Positions 7,963-17,296 are shown, numbered from the stretch's first letter. The stretch: DNA of 64,000 nucleotides from Zunongwangia endophytica (GCF_030409505.1 NZ_JAUFPZ010000002.1:186001-250000), one strand, 5' to 3'. Program-made: numbers and translations. The notes: generated from the letters alone by a model not told the origin.

Positions 7963-9429
7963 GCCATTAGTTATTTTTCCGATTCGCTCAATCATAACCT
8001 TTGCATTCTCGTTTTCAGGGTTTAATTCTAATGATTTTCGATAATTTTCTTTTGAAAGTCCAAACTGTTTATTCGCAAAATAGCCTTCTGCCAAACTATC
8101 AAATGCATTGGCTGAATTCGGATGCAACTCCGTATTTAGTTTGAAAACTTCAATAGATTTAATCATTTGACCATCTCTTAAATAGGTATAAGAAAGTCTG
8201 TTTATATTATTTTCGTCAATGTTGTATTCACTCGGATTTCCACTAATTGCATTTTTTATAATAGTGATTGCTTTATTTGTATCGTTTTTTTCAAATTCCT
8301 GCACAATTTTGTTCGCTATCGGTATTTCAGGTTTTATGTATTTCGAGTTTTCAAGGATGTTATCAATTGATGTTGTCAATTCGTTCATTGCTAATCTACC
8401 ACCTTGATTTGTCAAAAATATATAGTCATAACCATCGGTTAGGTTTTTCTTTATTAAAGACCTGTAATTTTCCACAGTTCCATCGTGTTGAACATACTTT
8501 TTTCCATTTTTCTCGTATGGCATCCAACCAAAACCGTAACCATATTCTTGATCGTTCATATTTATGGATATTGAATTTTCATTTAGTTTCCCATTTTTAA
8601 ATGCCTCTTTAAGCGTTTTTTGTGAGATTAACTTATTTGTATTCAATGCTTTGTTCCACTTTTCTAAATCGTTTAGAGTTGAATAAATTCCTCCTGGTCC
8701 GATTACAGAAGATTCATAATCAACCTTTGACCCAATTAGATTGTATCCGGCTACTTTGTTAGAAATATTTTCTATTCTGGCATTTGTCGCTGTGGTGTTT
8801 TTCATTTCCAAAGGCTCGAAAATCTCTTGATTGAAGAATTGGTCAATTGGTTTATCCGAAATTTTTTGTATTATTAAAGCGAGCATTACATAACCAGAAT
8901 TACTGTAACGAAAATGTTTTCCGTTTTCCAGTCCAAGGGAATCCTGTTTCATAAGGGTTTCAAGAACATCTTTGTTGCTTGGTTCGGTCAACTTATAATA
9001 TTCCGTGTCCGTAAGTCCTGATGTGTGGTTTAAAAGTTGTCTTATGGTTACAGTTTTTAAATAGGTTGGATAATCTAGGAAAATGTCTTTGATTTTATCG
9101 TCATATGATAATTTGCCTTGTTCTTGTAACATCATAATTCCCATTGCAGTAAATTGTTTGGAAACTGATGCGATGTAAAAAACAGATTCAGTTGTTATCT
9201 TTTCTTTCGTTTTTTCGTGGGCGTAACCAAATGATTCCTTGTAAATAATGGAATCATTTTTTGTAACCAAAATAGCTCCATTAAACATTCCATTCGAGTG
9301 GCTGAAATTGAACAATGAATCGAGTTGTTCGGTCTGAATATTCTTTTCTTCTGATTGAGTTTTAGCACTATTCAGACAGGAAGTAAGAATTAATAAGACA
9401 ATCAATAAACTATAAAATTGATGTTTCAT
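7942..9429 (-). CDS. Beta-lactamase-fold serine hydrolase lipoprotein with TPR tail
   Basis: A 495-residue lipoprotein (LTSC, Cys18). The domain at about 35-370 is a class-C beta-lactamase/DD-peptidase-like serine hydrolase: S88-V-S-K91 supplies the SxxK nucleophile and base, Y175-S-N177 the YxN motif, and HDGTVENY the third motif. Residues about 385-480 form two to three TPR-like helical pairs (for example AFDSLAEGYFANKQFGLSKENY). Such proteins are usually exported esterases or D-aminopeptidases; a drug-resistance role cannot be read from sequence. The last ten or so residues (NGNNVYKK) are encoded by the right arm of site 7. A near-consensus promoter inside site 8 points at it. Confidence 0.85.
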   Translation of the reverse strand: MKHQFYSLLIVLLILTSCLNSAKTQSEEKNIQTEQLDSLFNFSHSNGMFNGAILVTKNDSIIYKESFGYAHEKTKEKITTESVFYIASVSKQFTAMGIMMLQEQGKLSYDDKIKDIFLDYPTYLKTVTIRQLLNHTSGLTDTEYYKLTEPSNKDVLETLMKQDSLGLENGKHFRYSNSGYVMLALIIQKISDKPIDQFFNQEIFEPLEMKNTTATNARIENISNKVAGYNLIGSKVDYESSVIGPGGIYSTLNDLEKWNKALNTNKLISQKTLKEAFKNGKLNENSISINMNDQEYGYGFGWMPYEKNGKKYVQHDGTVENYRSLIKKNLTDGYDYIFLTNQGGRLAMNELTTSIDNILENSKYIKPEIPIANKIVQEFEKNDTNKAITIIKNAISGNPSEYNIDENNINRLSYTYLRDGQMIKSIEVFKLNTELHPNSANAFDSLAEGYFANKQFGLSKENYRKSLELNPENENAKVMIERIGKITNGNNVYKK

Positions 9430-9496
9430 TCAATGTATTTTTCTTTAAAGACGATAAATTTTGTCGAATGTGACGATGTTTCTTATAATTAATGGC

Positions 9497-9683
9497 AACG
9501 TGTTTGTATATGGCTCGTAGCTTGCAAATAAGCGGTTTTTGTTCGGTTGAGCACAAGCCAGATTTTTAAATTTTACTATTTATCTTTTTATTGGAAATCG
9601 TCAAATTTAAAAATTTGGCGACTTTCCAAATATGCCTTAACTTCGTTTAAGCAACTAATTAGCTATGAGCTATATACGTTGTT
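9497..9683 (-). repeat. attC-like site 8 (long type)
   Basis: AAC 9497-9499 to GTT 9681-9683, 187 bp, close to sites 6 and 10. Variable boxes TTAATGGC before AAC, GTGGGCAG after GTT. Contains the inner AATTTAAAAATTTGG stem and the internal promoter. Confidence 0.85.
9627..9654 (-). promoter_or_regulatory. Promoter inside attC-like site 8
   Basis: Minus-strand TTG-N17-CATATTTG, one mismatch to TAnnTTTG, at the same place as in site 6. It points toward the serine hydrolase gene at 9429. Confidence 0.5.
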
Positions 9684-9696
9684 GTGGGCAGTTTTT

Positions 9697-11849
9697 TTAC
9701 CAGTTTCCCATTGTTTCAAGTGTATCAATATTATAAAATATTTTCTCTTTAAAACCATCATTATAAGCTTTCAAAAATAATTTTACGATTTTTATTTCAT
9801 CTTGGGAAAAATCCTTTTCATTTAACTTTTCTAATCTATTTTTCGATTCTTCTTTATCAATACCTGAAAATAATTGGTACTCTGCTACTTGATAACCAAC
9901 TTGAGTGCCAGACGTCATATAACTCCTTTTAATTGATAACCATAAGTAGTTAATTAAATTAGCGTCAGTTTTGATTAATAGCGGAAACTTTTCATCATAA
10001 AATTTCGTGTAATATTTACTAACTAAAGGTAATACAAAAGTTAACTCATCATTATTTAGAGTTCCTTTCTTCTCTAATTCCTTTTCGAAAAGGTATTTAG
10101 ATATTTTCTTTTGAAAACTGAGAATTTTTTTTATGAATTTATCATCATCCATCTTTTCTCTCGAAAATAATCCGTTCCACATTTGATGGTGAAATAATTT
10201 CCCTTCATCCAATTTTTGTTTTGCGAAAATCAAGCTATCAGCATTGTAAAGTGATGAAAATGAAAAATCATCTTTAGTTTTTTTTATATGATTGATTACA
10301 GAGTTTCTTTTGTCCTTAATTTCTGGAAATTGCTCTATAATTCTAGAACAAAATCGTTGTATAATCATAAAATCAGTATCATATCCCCAAAAGGCTTCTT
10401 TCGAGTAAGCTATTTTATCTGTTACTTTAAACGACGCTTCCACAATACTTTTAAGTTTAGGCAGTTCAGTTCTTTTAGATTTTATTTCTATCCAATTTAA
10501 AAATTGAAAGAGCTTTTTATCATCAATTATGTTTTCTAAAATCTCTACTTTTTCTGTAATTGTTGATTCATTGATAAATTTTTCAAATAGATTTTCTTGT
10601 ATATCTAGACTTCCAAGCTGAAGATTAAAATATCTGTCAAAATAATTCTGATTTGCTACTCTCTTTTCTCTAATGAGATCATCAGGTTTTTCAGAACTAA
10701 AAGCCCAAGTATCATTGATAACGAATAATTCGATTAGTATTTGCTTAGTAAGATTACCGAAGTCTTTATCGTTTATAAAATCTTTAGTTTCATTTTCCTT
10801 ATTTATCCCAACTGAGTAAGTTTTCTCTTTTTTTGGTAGACTAATGCATCTTTTGAATTAATAATAAATTCGTAAGCTTCTGGATTAAAAATTCTTAATG
10901 CTTCTATTTTCAAAAAGTCAAGAATATTTAATTCTTGAAAAATTGATGGTAATCTTAATTTTATGCTATTATTAAACCTATAAATATCTCTTAATGAACT
11001 AAAGAATTTAATAAAAGATTGGTTTTTAATTTTTGGCGTTAATTCAGATATACATATTTCAATCACTTCATTATCAAAAAGGTTGTTTAAACTATCGATG
11101 AAAATTCTTGAAATATTTTCTTTAGATACAGAAGGAAGAGTATAATCAACTTGAACTATTTTTTCAATATATTTTTTTCCATTTTCGCCAAATTGATGTC
11201 TTAAAGCAGAAGTAACAACCTTTTGATCATATGCGAGAATAAATATCGTATTTGCGAAATTACCATTTAGCTTAACGAGTTGAAATATGTCGGTAATTTC
11301 TGAAGGTGTTAATCTATCAATATCATCAATAGTTATGTATAACTTTACCTTGGATTCGATAAGTAATTCATCAACATCAGCTTTTAGCTGTGCTAAATCT
11401 TTTTCTTGATTAATACCATCCAAAAAATCTTTAACATCTTTAACAGCTTCGCCTGCACCAGAATGGACATATTTTAACCAATTTAAATGTCCCAAAAATT
11501 GTGCTATTTTTTTGGAAGCATCTTTTAATTTTTCTTTGTTTGCGTCAAGCTTTAAAAAAAGTTCTTTTAAAAAAACATTTTGAAGTTCTTTTTGTCCTGA
11601 AAACATCCAAGGATTAAATCTTAAAGTAATAATATCTTGTCCGCTTTTTTGCGATATACGCTCAACTTCATCTATGATGAAGTTAATCAAAGTTGACTTT
11701 CCTGAACCCCAAGTTCCATTTATACCTAAGACAACACTTTCATTATTTTTTTCAAATGAATAAACTAAACCTGAGGCAATTTCAGTTGCGAATAATAATC
11801 TGCCAAGTTTATCATTTTTTGGGTCAATAAGTGGTGAATCAGTATGCAT
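9697..11849 (-). pseudogene. KAP-family P-loop NTPase, split by a one-base frameshift
   Basis: The first part (11849-10803) holds a Walker A GTWGSGKS (45-52), the FNPWMFSG segment typical of KAP NTPases, and a Walker B LYITIDDIDR (170-179). It shifts frame at a run of seven A on the coding strand (10828-10834). Reading one base differently there keeps the frame open from 10827 to the stop at 9697, giving a single protein of about 717 residues with a helical C-terminal half, the expected size for KAP proteins. The GTG at 10443 is internal to that continuous frame and is not a real start. KAP NTPases are membrane-linked ATPases, several of them associated with phage defence. The frameshift may be real, a sequencing error, or slippage; the sequence cannot say which. 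Confidence 0.8.
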
Positions 11850-11886
11850 ATTTAATGTTAGATGAATGTTTTTTTAAATTGCCCAC

Positions 11887-12010
11887 AACGGTTTCGATTA
11901 TCGCAAGTCACGGGAGTAAGGATGCGGAGTTGTCGGCTTACCGTTTTATTTATTGGTTTTCTAAATTACACTTTTTCGGCAATACCCGTTATTTGCGATG
12001 AATCGTTGTT
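11887..12010 (-). repeat. attC-like site 9
   Basis: AAC 11887-11889 to GTT 12008-12010, 124 bp. Arms CGATTATCGCAAGT / ATTTGCGATGAATCG; same family as site 11. Variable boxes TTGCCCAC before AAC, ACCCAAAG after GTT. Confidence 0.85.
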
Positions 12011-12027
12011 ACCCAAAGTTATAATAT

Positions 12028-12846
12028 TTAGATTTTCTCCAAAGTTCCCCATTCAGTCCAGGAACCATCGTATAAAGACTTTTTGTTTTCTAGTACTAAT
12101 TCACTCGCTAAATAAACGATGCAAGCTGTTACTCCTGATCCACAACTAAAGATCAATTTCGTAGAAGTTGCATTAATGTTTTTAAATACTAATTTCAAAT
12201 TCTCTGGTTCTTTAAATTTCCCATTATTTAGAACTTTTTCAAAAGGAATATTTATTGAATTTGGTATGTTTCCACTTCTAAGGTTTTTTCTCGGCTCTGG
12301 TTCTAAACTATTAAATCGTTTAGAATTTCTTGCGTCAATTACTAATATTTCATCATTTTCTAAATTCTGTTTTATAAAATTTAGATCTGAAATCATATAA
12401 TACTGGAAGTCGGATTTAAAATTTCCTTCATTAAATTCCAAATCATATTCTTGTTGAGTTGGAAATTTTCTTTTAATCCATTCTGGTAATCCTCCATTAA
12501 GAACCGAAACATCTTTATGACCCATAATTTTAAACATCCACCAAACTCTTGGACTATGGTAAACACCTAAATTATCATACAATATTATTTTGCTTGAGTC
12601 ATTAATACCTAATTTCCTGCTGTTAATTTGAAATTGCTCAGGATTAGGTAGCGTGTTGGGAAAAATGGATTCAGAGTCTCTAAAATCATTTTTAAGGTCA
12701 AAATATCTCGCTCCTTTGATCTTAATTTTTTCAAAATCTGATTGAAGTCCTGCTTTATTAGATTCCGTGCTACAATCTAATATTATAATATTTTCATTTG
12801 CTAAAATTTCATTTAACTCATCAACGCTTAAAATCGGATTTTTCAT
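12028..12846 (-). CDS. Rhodanese-type sulfurtransferase (TST/MST family)
   Basis: A 272-residue cytoplasmic protein with two rhodanese domains. The N-terminal inactive one runs over about 5-140 (YDNLGVYHSPRVWWMFKIMG). The C-terminal one ends with the active-site loop CGSGVTA, whose Cys carries the persulfide; the CGSGVTA form is typical of 3-mercaptopyruvate or thiosulfate sulfurtransferases. It lacks a signal peptide, unlike most other genes of this array. I chose the ATG at 12846 over the upstream TTG at 12852. It is alone in its cassette; a promoter inside site 10 (13011-13038) points at it. Confidence 0.9.
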   Translation of the reverse strand: MKNPILSVDELNEILANENIIILDCSTESNKAGLQSDFEKIKIKGARYFDLKNDFRDSESIFPNTLPNPEQFQINSRKLGINDSSKIILYDNLGVYHSPRVWWMFKIMGHKDVSVLNGGLPEWIKRKFPTQQEYDLEFNEGNFKSDFQYYMISDLNFIKQNLENDEILVIDARNSKRFNSLEPEPRKNLRSGNIPNSINIPFEKVLNNGKFKEPENLKLVFKNINATSTKLIFSCGSGVTACIVYLASELVLENKKSLYDGSWTEWGTLEKI

Positions 12847-12878
12847 TAGCAACGAAAACTTGGTTTATAATTTTGGGT

Positions 12879-13067
12879 AACGTCTCTGTATATGGCTCGT
12901 AGCATGTAAATTAGAAAATTATTTTCGGATTAAGCACAAGCCAGATTTTTAAATTTAACTATTTATCTTTTTTATTGGAAATCGTCAAATTTAAAAATTT
13001 GGCGACTTTCCAAATATGCCTTTACATCATTTAAGCAACTGATTAGCTATGAGCTATATACGTTGTT
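12879..13067 (-). repeat. attC-like site 10 (long type)
   Basis: AAC 12879-12881 to GTT 13065-13067, 189 bp, like sites 6 and 8. Variable boxes TTTTGGGT before AAC, GCCCACAG after GTT. Confidence 0.85.
13011..13038 (-). promoter_or_regulatory. Promoter inside attC-like site 10
   Basis: Minus-strand TTG-N17-CATATTTG at the same relative place as in sites 6 and 8, about 165 bases upstream of the sulfurtransferase start. Confidence 0.5.
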
Positions 13068-13075
13068 GCCCACAG

Positions 13076-13912
13076 TTATTTTTCAGGTGTAAGTTTAAAT
13101 TCAGTTCGTTTATTTCCACTCATTCCCATAAGCGAAAAATTAGTCTCAACGTCCATAATTCCGTCATATGATATCCAATATCCTTTTTCTAAATCAAATT
13201 CAGCTGTTGCTTTGTGGGACATTCTCATAAATGTTTTTTTATCAGCTTTATCTTTTGAAAACATCGCCATCATTCCATTCCCGAAATCTCCAGAAACGAA
13301 TTCTTCAATATCATATTCGATAACAGCAATCTTATTTCCGTTATTCCTTTTGATGTCTTTAAGTCTAACCACGTTTTTCTTGTAAAGAGTGTCCGCTTTA
13401 AAGTTTTGGTCCATCGAAATCATATCAACTTTCAAATCCCATTCATCTCCAATTGCAACCGGTTTAGTCGGAAGTTCAAATAATATCGAAATCAAATTGT
13501 TTTGAGCACTTTTGTAGTAAAAGCTCAATAATTCTCCTTGTGGACTTACTTTTCCTCTTAAAACTATATTTCCGGTCATTTTAGCCATTCCTGAAAATAA
13601 AGTTTCGGTTGTATCTGTTTTGTTCTTTTTGAGCATCATTGCAATGTCCACATTTCCGTTTTTGTCAGGAAATAGTTTTGTTTCATATTTCAAGTCGCTC
13701 AATTGCTCTTGCATTGCTTTAAACATTCCGCTCATCTTTTCGGCAATCGAATCATTTTCGGTTTGTTCTTTACTTTTCTCAAGAATCACATCTTGCATTA
13801 CAGTTTTGTAAGTCAAAGTATCAGCAATTTTCCATTTCAAATCAACGGTTTCTCTTTGCTGTGCATTTGCGGTAAAAACAATTAATATAAATGGAAGTAG
13901 TAGTTTTTTCAT
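13076..13912 (-). CDS. Secreted protein, DUF6263-like, unknown
   Basis: A 278-residue protein from the ATG at 13912 with a signal peptide (MKKLLLPFILIVFTANAQ). The mature part is beta-rich with a W-K-I-A-D-T-L-T-Y start, G-x-V-S-P-Q-G-E strands and a C-terminal G-Y-W-I-S-Y-D-G-I-M-D-V strand. This resembles Bacteroidota DUF6263-type periplasmic proteins; the match is from memory of the pattern and is tentative. No catalytic motif is seen. An upstream in-frame start (13924) overlaps the cassette end and would spoil the signal peptide. Confidence 0.6.
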   Translation of the reverse strand: MKKLLLPFILIVFTANAQQRETVDLKWKIADTLTYKTVMQDVILEKSKEQTENDSIAEKMSGMFKAMQEQLSDLKYETKLFPDKNGNVDIAMMLKKNKTDTTETLFSGMAKMTGNIVLRGKVSPQGELLSFYYKSAQNNLISILFELPTKPVAIGDEWDLKVDMISMDQNFKADTLYKKNVVRLKDIKRNNGNKIAVIEYDIEEFVSGDFGNGMMAMFSKDKADKKTFMRMSHKATAEFDLEKGYWISYDGIMDVETNFSLMGMSGNKRTEFKLTPEK

Positions 13913-13922
13913 AATTGTGGGC

Positions 13923-14047
13923 AACGTCCCCTATTATCGCAAGTTGCGGGAGTAGGAACACGGGGTTGTCGGTTTAGTTAGTTTCTTTCCTTGGATCTAA
14001 AATTACACTTTTTTGGCAATACCCGTTATTTGCGATTAATCGTTGTT
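13923..14047 (-). repeat. attC-like site 11
   Basis: AAC 13923-13925 to GTT 14045-14047, 125 bp, family of site 9 (ATTATCGCAAGTTGCGGG / TTTGCGATTAATCG). Variable boxes TTGTGGGC before AAC, GGCAAGAG after GTT. Confidence 0.85.
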
Positions 14048-14062
14048 GGCAAGAGTATCTTC

Positions 14063-15196
14063 TTACTCATACTCAATTAATTTAGACCGAATACCTTTTC
14101 CAATATATATTAAAGCATCAAATTGTTTAAAGTAATTTGTTATATCGCTATTTAATCCGAAAAAGGCATCATATTCTTTATTTGAAAATTCTATATTTTC
14201 TTCTATCAATCCGTTCGAATCAATGAAATAATTTTGATTGGTATCTGGTAGGTAACGGAGAAGATTATCTTGGTTCTTTTGGGCTTTTTCTACTTTTCTT
14301 TCTTTAATCCACGGCATATGTATATAGGTGAAAGCAAGGTGATAAGAAATATTCGGATTCATTTTCACAAAATCGCTTCCCATAGTTTGACCTTCCATAA
14401 AGTCTTTTTCAACTTTTGCCATATGAGCATTTGCAACCCAAACTATAAATTTTTTTTCTGGATTTTGATTAACTAGAAAATCTAAATTTTTTGCCATTTG
14501 TTCATCTCTAATTGGAATACCTTCTTTCTTACTACTATGAATTGTATAAATCTCAACAGTGCTTTTAAAACTTTCTAAAAACTGGTGCCAAAGTGGATTA
14601 ATTTTCTCATTTGATAATAATAAATCTAAGCTGCCTAGAAGATAGCCGACTTCATCTTTCCCTAATTCGTCTCCTGCCGTTTTGATGAATTTATCCGTTA
14701 ATGGAATAAATCTATCACTCACCGAAATATTATTTTGCTTTAAATACTCACTTAATTTCTTTGCAAAATTATGATAAGTAAAGTATGAGTGAGTTTGATT
14801 GTCTAGTCCCCAAATGGTTATCTCATTTTCTTCCACAAATTTGAATAAATCCTGGCATTGTACAGACCTTGTCCAATGTGGGAAAATATTATATTTCTTA
14901 TGGTCAAAATACAATCCAAAAAAGTCACTCTCAAAAACAATGTTTTTATAGCCTCTTTCATTAACGAGATATTTTACAAACTCAGTTTTTGCTAAAAAAT
15001 CCGATCCAATGTGGTGCGCTGACTCTCCTAAGAATACTATTCTTTTTCCATCAATATTTTCTGAGACTATATTTTTTACATCTTCAGTTAATAATTTATC
15101 AATGGAATTCATTTGATAAATATGCTTCTCAATTTGTGCAAAGGAAATTTTACTAAAACTGATTAAAAAAATTAAAATTGTAATTCTGTTTTTCAT
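14063..15196 (-). CDS. Erythromycin-esterase-like secreted protein
   Basis: From the ATG at 15196 this is a 377-residue protein with a signal peptide (about 1-20). It has FLGESAHH (55-62) followed by a GYKNIVFESDF strand, RDEQMAKNLDFLV, and IVWVANAHMAK: the GE-x-x-H, central R-x-x-x-M-x-x-N and late AHM motifs of the erythromycin esterase / ChaN / TIKI superfamily. EreA-type enzymes hydrolyse macrolide lactones, but most chromosomal relatives have unknown substrates, and an exported form fits none of the classical ones. Alone in its cassette. The upstream TTG at 15211 overlaps the site and was rejected as the start. Confidence 0.75.
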   Translation of the reverse strand: MKNRITILIFLISFSKISFAQIEKHIYQMNSIDKLLTEDVKNIVSENIDGKRIVFLGESAHHIGSDFLAKTEFVKYLVNERGYKNIVFESDFFGLYFDHKKYNIFPHWTRSVQCQDLFKFVEENEITIWGLDNQTHSYFTYHNFAKKLSEYLKQNNISVSDRFIPLTDKFIKTAGDELGKDEVGYLLGSLDLLLSNEKINPLWHQFLESFKSTVEIYTIHSSKKEGIPIRDEQMAKNLDFLVNQNPEKKFIVWVANAHMAKVEKDFMEGQTMGSDFVKMNPNISYHLAFTYIHMPWIKERKVEKAQKNQDNLLRYLPDTNQNYFIDSNGLIEENIEFSNKEYDAFFGLNSDITNYFKQFDALIYIGKGIRSKLIEYE

Positions 15197-15209
15197 AGAT
15201 ATTCTTGCC

Positions 15210-15334
15210 AACGGTTTCGGTTATCGCCAGTTGGCGGAGTAGGTCACGCGGATTTGTCGGCTTAGTATTGGTTTGTGGGTCAAGTTAATTATTTTCTTAC
15301 TAACGCTACCGGCTATTGGCGATTAACCGTTGTT
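15210..15334 (-). repeat. attC-like site 12
   Basis: AAC 15210-15212 to GTT 15332-15334, 125 bp, very close to site 4 (GGTTATCGCCAGTTGGCGGA / TTGGCGATTAACCG). Variable boxes TTCTTGCC before AAC, GTACACCG after GTT. Confidence 0.85.
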
Positions 15335-15396
15335 GTACACCGTTATTGACCTTCAACCTTATATTAAGTTAGAAATTTAATTTTTCAAATTAACTG

Positions 15397-15999
15397 CTAT
15401 TCCGAATTTCTAATTAATTCATCAATTTTTGTATAGAAATCATCTGTTGTTCCATATATGCCAATTATCTTCCGGTCTTTATCAAGAATGAATTTTGTAG
15501 GAAAACTTTCAACTCCATATATGTAAGTTAAATCTGGATCACTGGTTCCCTCATTAATTACATTAATCCATTCTAATTTATGTTTTTTAACTGATAATTT
15601 CCAGTTCTTTTTACTATCTAAATTAGTTATACCAATAATCTCTATTTTGCTTTTATATCTATTGTAGTATTCTTTCATTTTTGGAAAATCCCTTAAACAA
15701 GGAACACACCAAGACCCCCAAAAATCTAAAATGATAATTTTGTCTTCTATCGAACTTAGTTGAAATTCTGAACCAGATACCGTTTCTAATTTAAAATCTG
15801 GAGCTATTGTTCCCTTAAATGCTTTTTTAATCGTATCGGTAAAATTAATTTTTGAAGCTAAGTTAGTTTTCATCAAAGAATCTGAGTGACGTTTAGTATT
15901 AATTCTTTCATTTAAATCTCGTTTCTCTTTTTCTTTGCAAGACCCTAAAACTATAGCAATGATCATAAGCAAAATTAAATTTCTATTTATACATCTCAT
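15397..15999 (-). CDS. TlpA-like thioredoxin-fold lipoprotein
   Basis: A 200-residue lipoprotein (GSC, Cys21). After a charged linker (about 22-62) comes an AhpC/TSA-thioredoxin-like domain with APDFKL, then W97-C-V-P-C101, the redox centre, and the cis-Pro loop SFPTKF. Such TlpA/ResA-like proteins reduce or shuffle disulfides in the periplasm. It starts at the ATG at 15999, about 75 bases from the cassette end, a longer leader than most. The 3' spacer to site 12 is about 60 bases and holds no other gene. Confidence 0.88.
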   Translation of the reverse strand: MRCINRNLILLMIIAIVLGSCKEKEKRDLNERINTKRHSDSLMKTNLASKINFTDTIKKAFKGTIAPDFKLETVSGSEFQLSSIEDKIIILDFWGSWCVPCLRDFPKMKEYYNRYKSKIEIIGITNLDSKKNWKLSVKKHKLEWINVINEGTSDPDLTYIYGVESFPTKFILDKDRKIIGIYGTTDDFYTKIDELIRNSE

Positions 16000-16074
16000 A
16001 AGTGTTTGAGCTTTTACTAAATACCAGATTTTACTTTAATATAATTAAAAATGTTAATCTAAATAATGGTGTAC

Positions 16075-16197
16075 AACGTCTGCGGATATCGAAAGTAGCC
16101 ATTTAATTACTGGCTAGTCTGTTATCACTGTTTAGAGTAAAAATACTAAAACTTTTCCAATAGACCTCCATTTGGCTATTTTCGATGATCCGCTGTT
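16075..16197 (-). repeat. attC-like site 13
   Basis: AAC 16075-16077 to GTT 16195-16197, 123 bp. Arms GCGGATATCGAAAGTAGCC / GGCTATTTTCGATGATCCGC form their own family. Variable boxes TGGTGTAC before AAC (pairs with the other end of the TlpA cassette) and GTGTGCAG after GTT (no partner at site 14). Confidence 0.8.
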
Positions 16198-16286
16198 GTG
16201 TGCAGTAATTTTTTGAACTGTCCTTAGCAGCGACCTTTTAAAGATCATTATGTTAGTCTATTTCAATTATTCAAAAAATTACGGAG

Positions 16287-16632
16287 TAAGCGCGGCGCAA
16301 TCATTTAAAGGGTATGTTTTTGACAATAATTGCTCATTATCAAGGTCGGGACTGATATGCGCAGTTATTGCCAAAATTCTAGGATCAAAGTAAGATAGGG
16401 GAGTCCGTAGCCTTGCTCCATTGTGATTAAGGTACTTGATTTTGTCAAAAAAATCCATTACCTTAACTCAGGCTTTTATACGAGTTCGCTCGTATTTGAA
16501 AGTGCACTTTCATACGATCTCATCGAAAAGCCTGGGTTGAGGAATTGCCATTCCCCAACTATCACACTTACGCAAGGCTACGTCCTTTATTGATTCTAGA
16601 AAATACTCCTTTTGGTGTAAAAGCCGCGCTTA
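16287..16632. ncRNA. Possible structured RNA in a gene-less cassette
   Basis: The interval 16198-16640 has no convincing gene but nested complementary segments: TAAGCGCGGC (16287-16296) with GCCGCGCTTA (16623-16632); CGTAGCCTTGC (16406-16416) with GCAAGGCTACG (16572-16582); a 17-pair stem 16461-16477 with 16526-16542 including two G-U pairs; and inside it a 7-bp stem ATACGAG / CTCGTAT closed by a TTCG loop (16478-16495) and a 16-base palindrome (16497-16512). Stems nested in that order suggest a folded RNA or single-strand DNA of about 346 nt. Strand and function are unknown. Confidence 0.4.
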
Positions 16633-16640
16633 TTGCTCAC

Positions 16641-16765
16641 AACGGCTCCGGTTATGATTTGTTGCGGAAAAGTCCGCTAGGACTTTTCGGTTACGGCTGT
16701 AATTTAGCAAATATTCCTGGAATTTTCAGTAGAAAATTCCGCCGCAATTAATTATAACCGATGTT
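16641..16765 (-). repeat. attC-like site 14
   Basis: AAC 16641-16643 to GTT 16763-16765, 125 bp. Arms CGGTTATGATTTGTTGCGG / CCGCAATTAATTATAACCG, with two inner hairpins (GAAAAGTCC / GGACTTTTC and GGAATTTTC / GAAAATTCC). Variable boxes TTGCTCAC before AAC, ACCCAATG after GTT. Confidence 0.85.
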
Positions 16766-17296
16766 ACCCAATGTAGCGACACACTTTGATTGGTTTTGTT
16801 CTTATCCTTTTTTAAAATGTTGTCAGATTTATCGAATATCGGTTTAGATGTGATTTTAATTCTTAAATTTTTTAGAGTAGGAGAGAGGTTTTTGAACGTC
16901 CAAATTGATAATAGAATTTTACAATTTGAAGTTTCTCCATCGTGGGATTAAATTTTAAGTTGAATTTTTCTAATTTAAATCGGAGAGAGATTGGTTCCGC
17001 GCAGCATTAGCTTTTTAAGTTTGAATTTTAAATTGAAGTTATTTTAATTATTAGTTTTCCGTAGTGCTCTATATCCCAAAAAATACCAGCCAGATTTTAC
17101 AATTTCACTAATATTTTTTAATTACTTGTCCGCGGTGTTGCTTAGTTTTTTAAATTAGAATTTTCATTTAAATTAATTTCAGCGCAATATTTGATTGCTT
17201 GATTATTTCTTGAGTTTCTAAAATAATTTACTCTGAATTTTACTAATTTTGATTATAAATTTTCTTCGGTCGATTTTGTCAGGAGCTATTTTGGGT
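16766..17296. other. Gene-less cassette with degenerate repeats
   Basis: About 530 bases with matching cassette ends (ACCCAA after GTT, TTGGGT before the next AAC) but no reading frame of note. It is very AT-rich. It holds degenerate repeat blocks: a TCCGCG...TTTTTAA...TTAAATT block occurs near 16997-17045 and again near 17129-17185, and a GAGAGAG-containing block near 16880 and 16980. It may be a decayed gene, a regulatory or RNA cassette, or structural filler. Confidence 0.55.

Noticed and set aside
10288..10443. GTG at 10443 as start of a separate gene
   Set aside because: The frame is open far upstream to 10827 and joins the KAP NTPase core; it is an internal codon.
16198..16640. Group IIC-type intron known to insert at attC sites
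   Set aside because: No reverse transcriptase frame and no recognisable domain V sequence.
16545..16751. Plus-strand reading frame of 68 codons
   Set aside because: It runs through site 14 and the stem-rich interval, against the array's strand, with composition explained by the palindromes.
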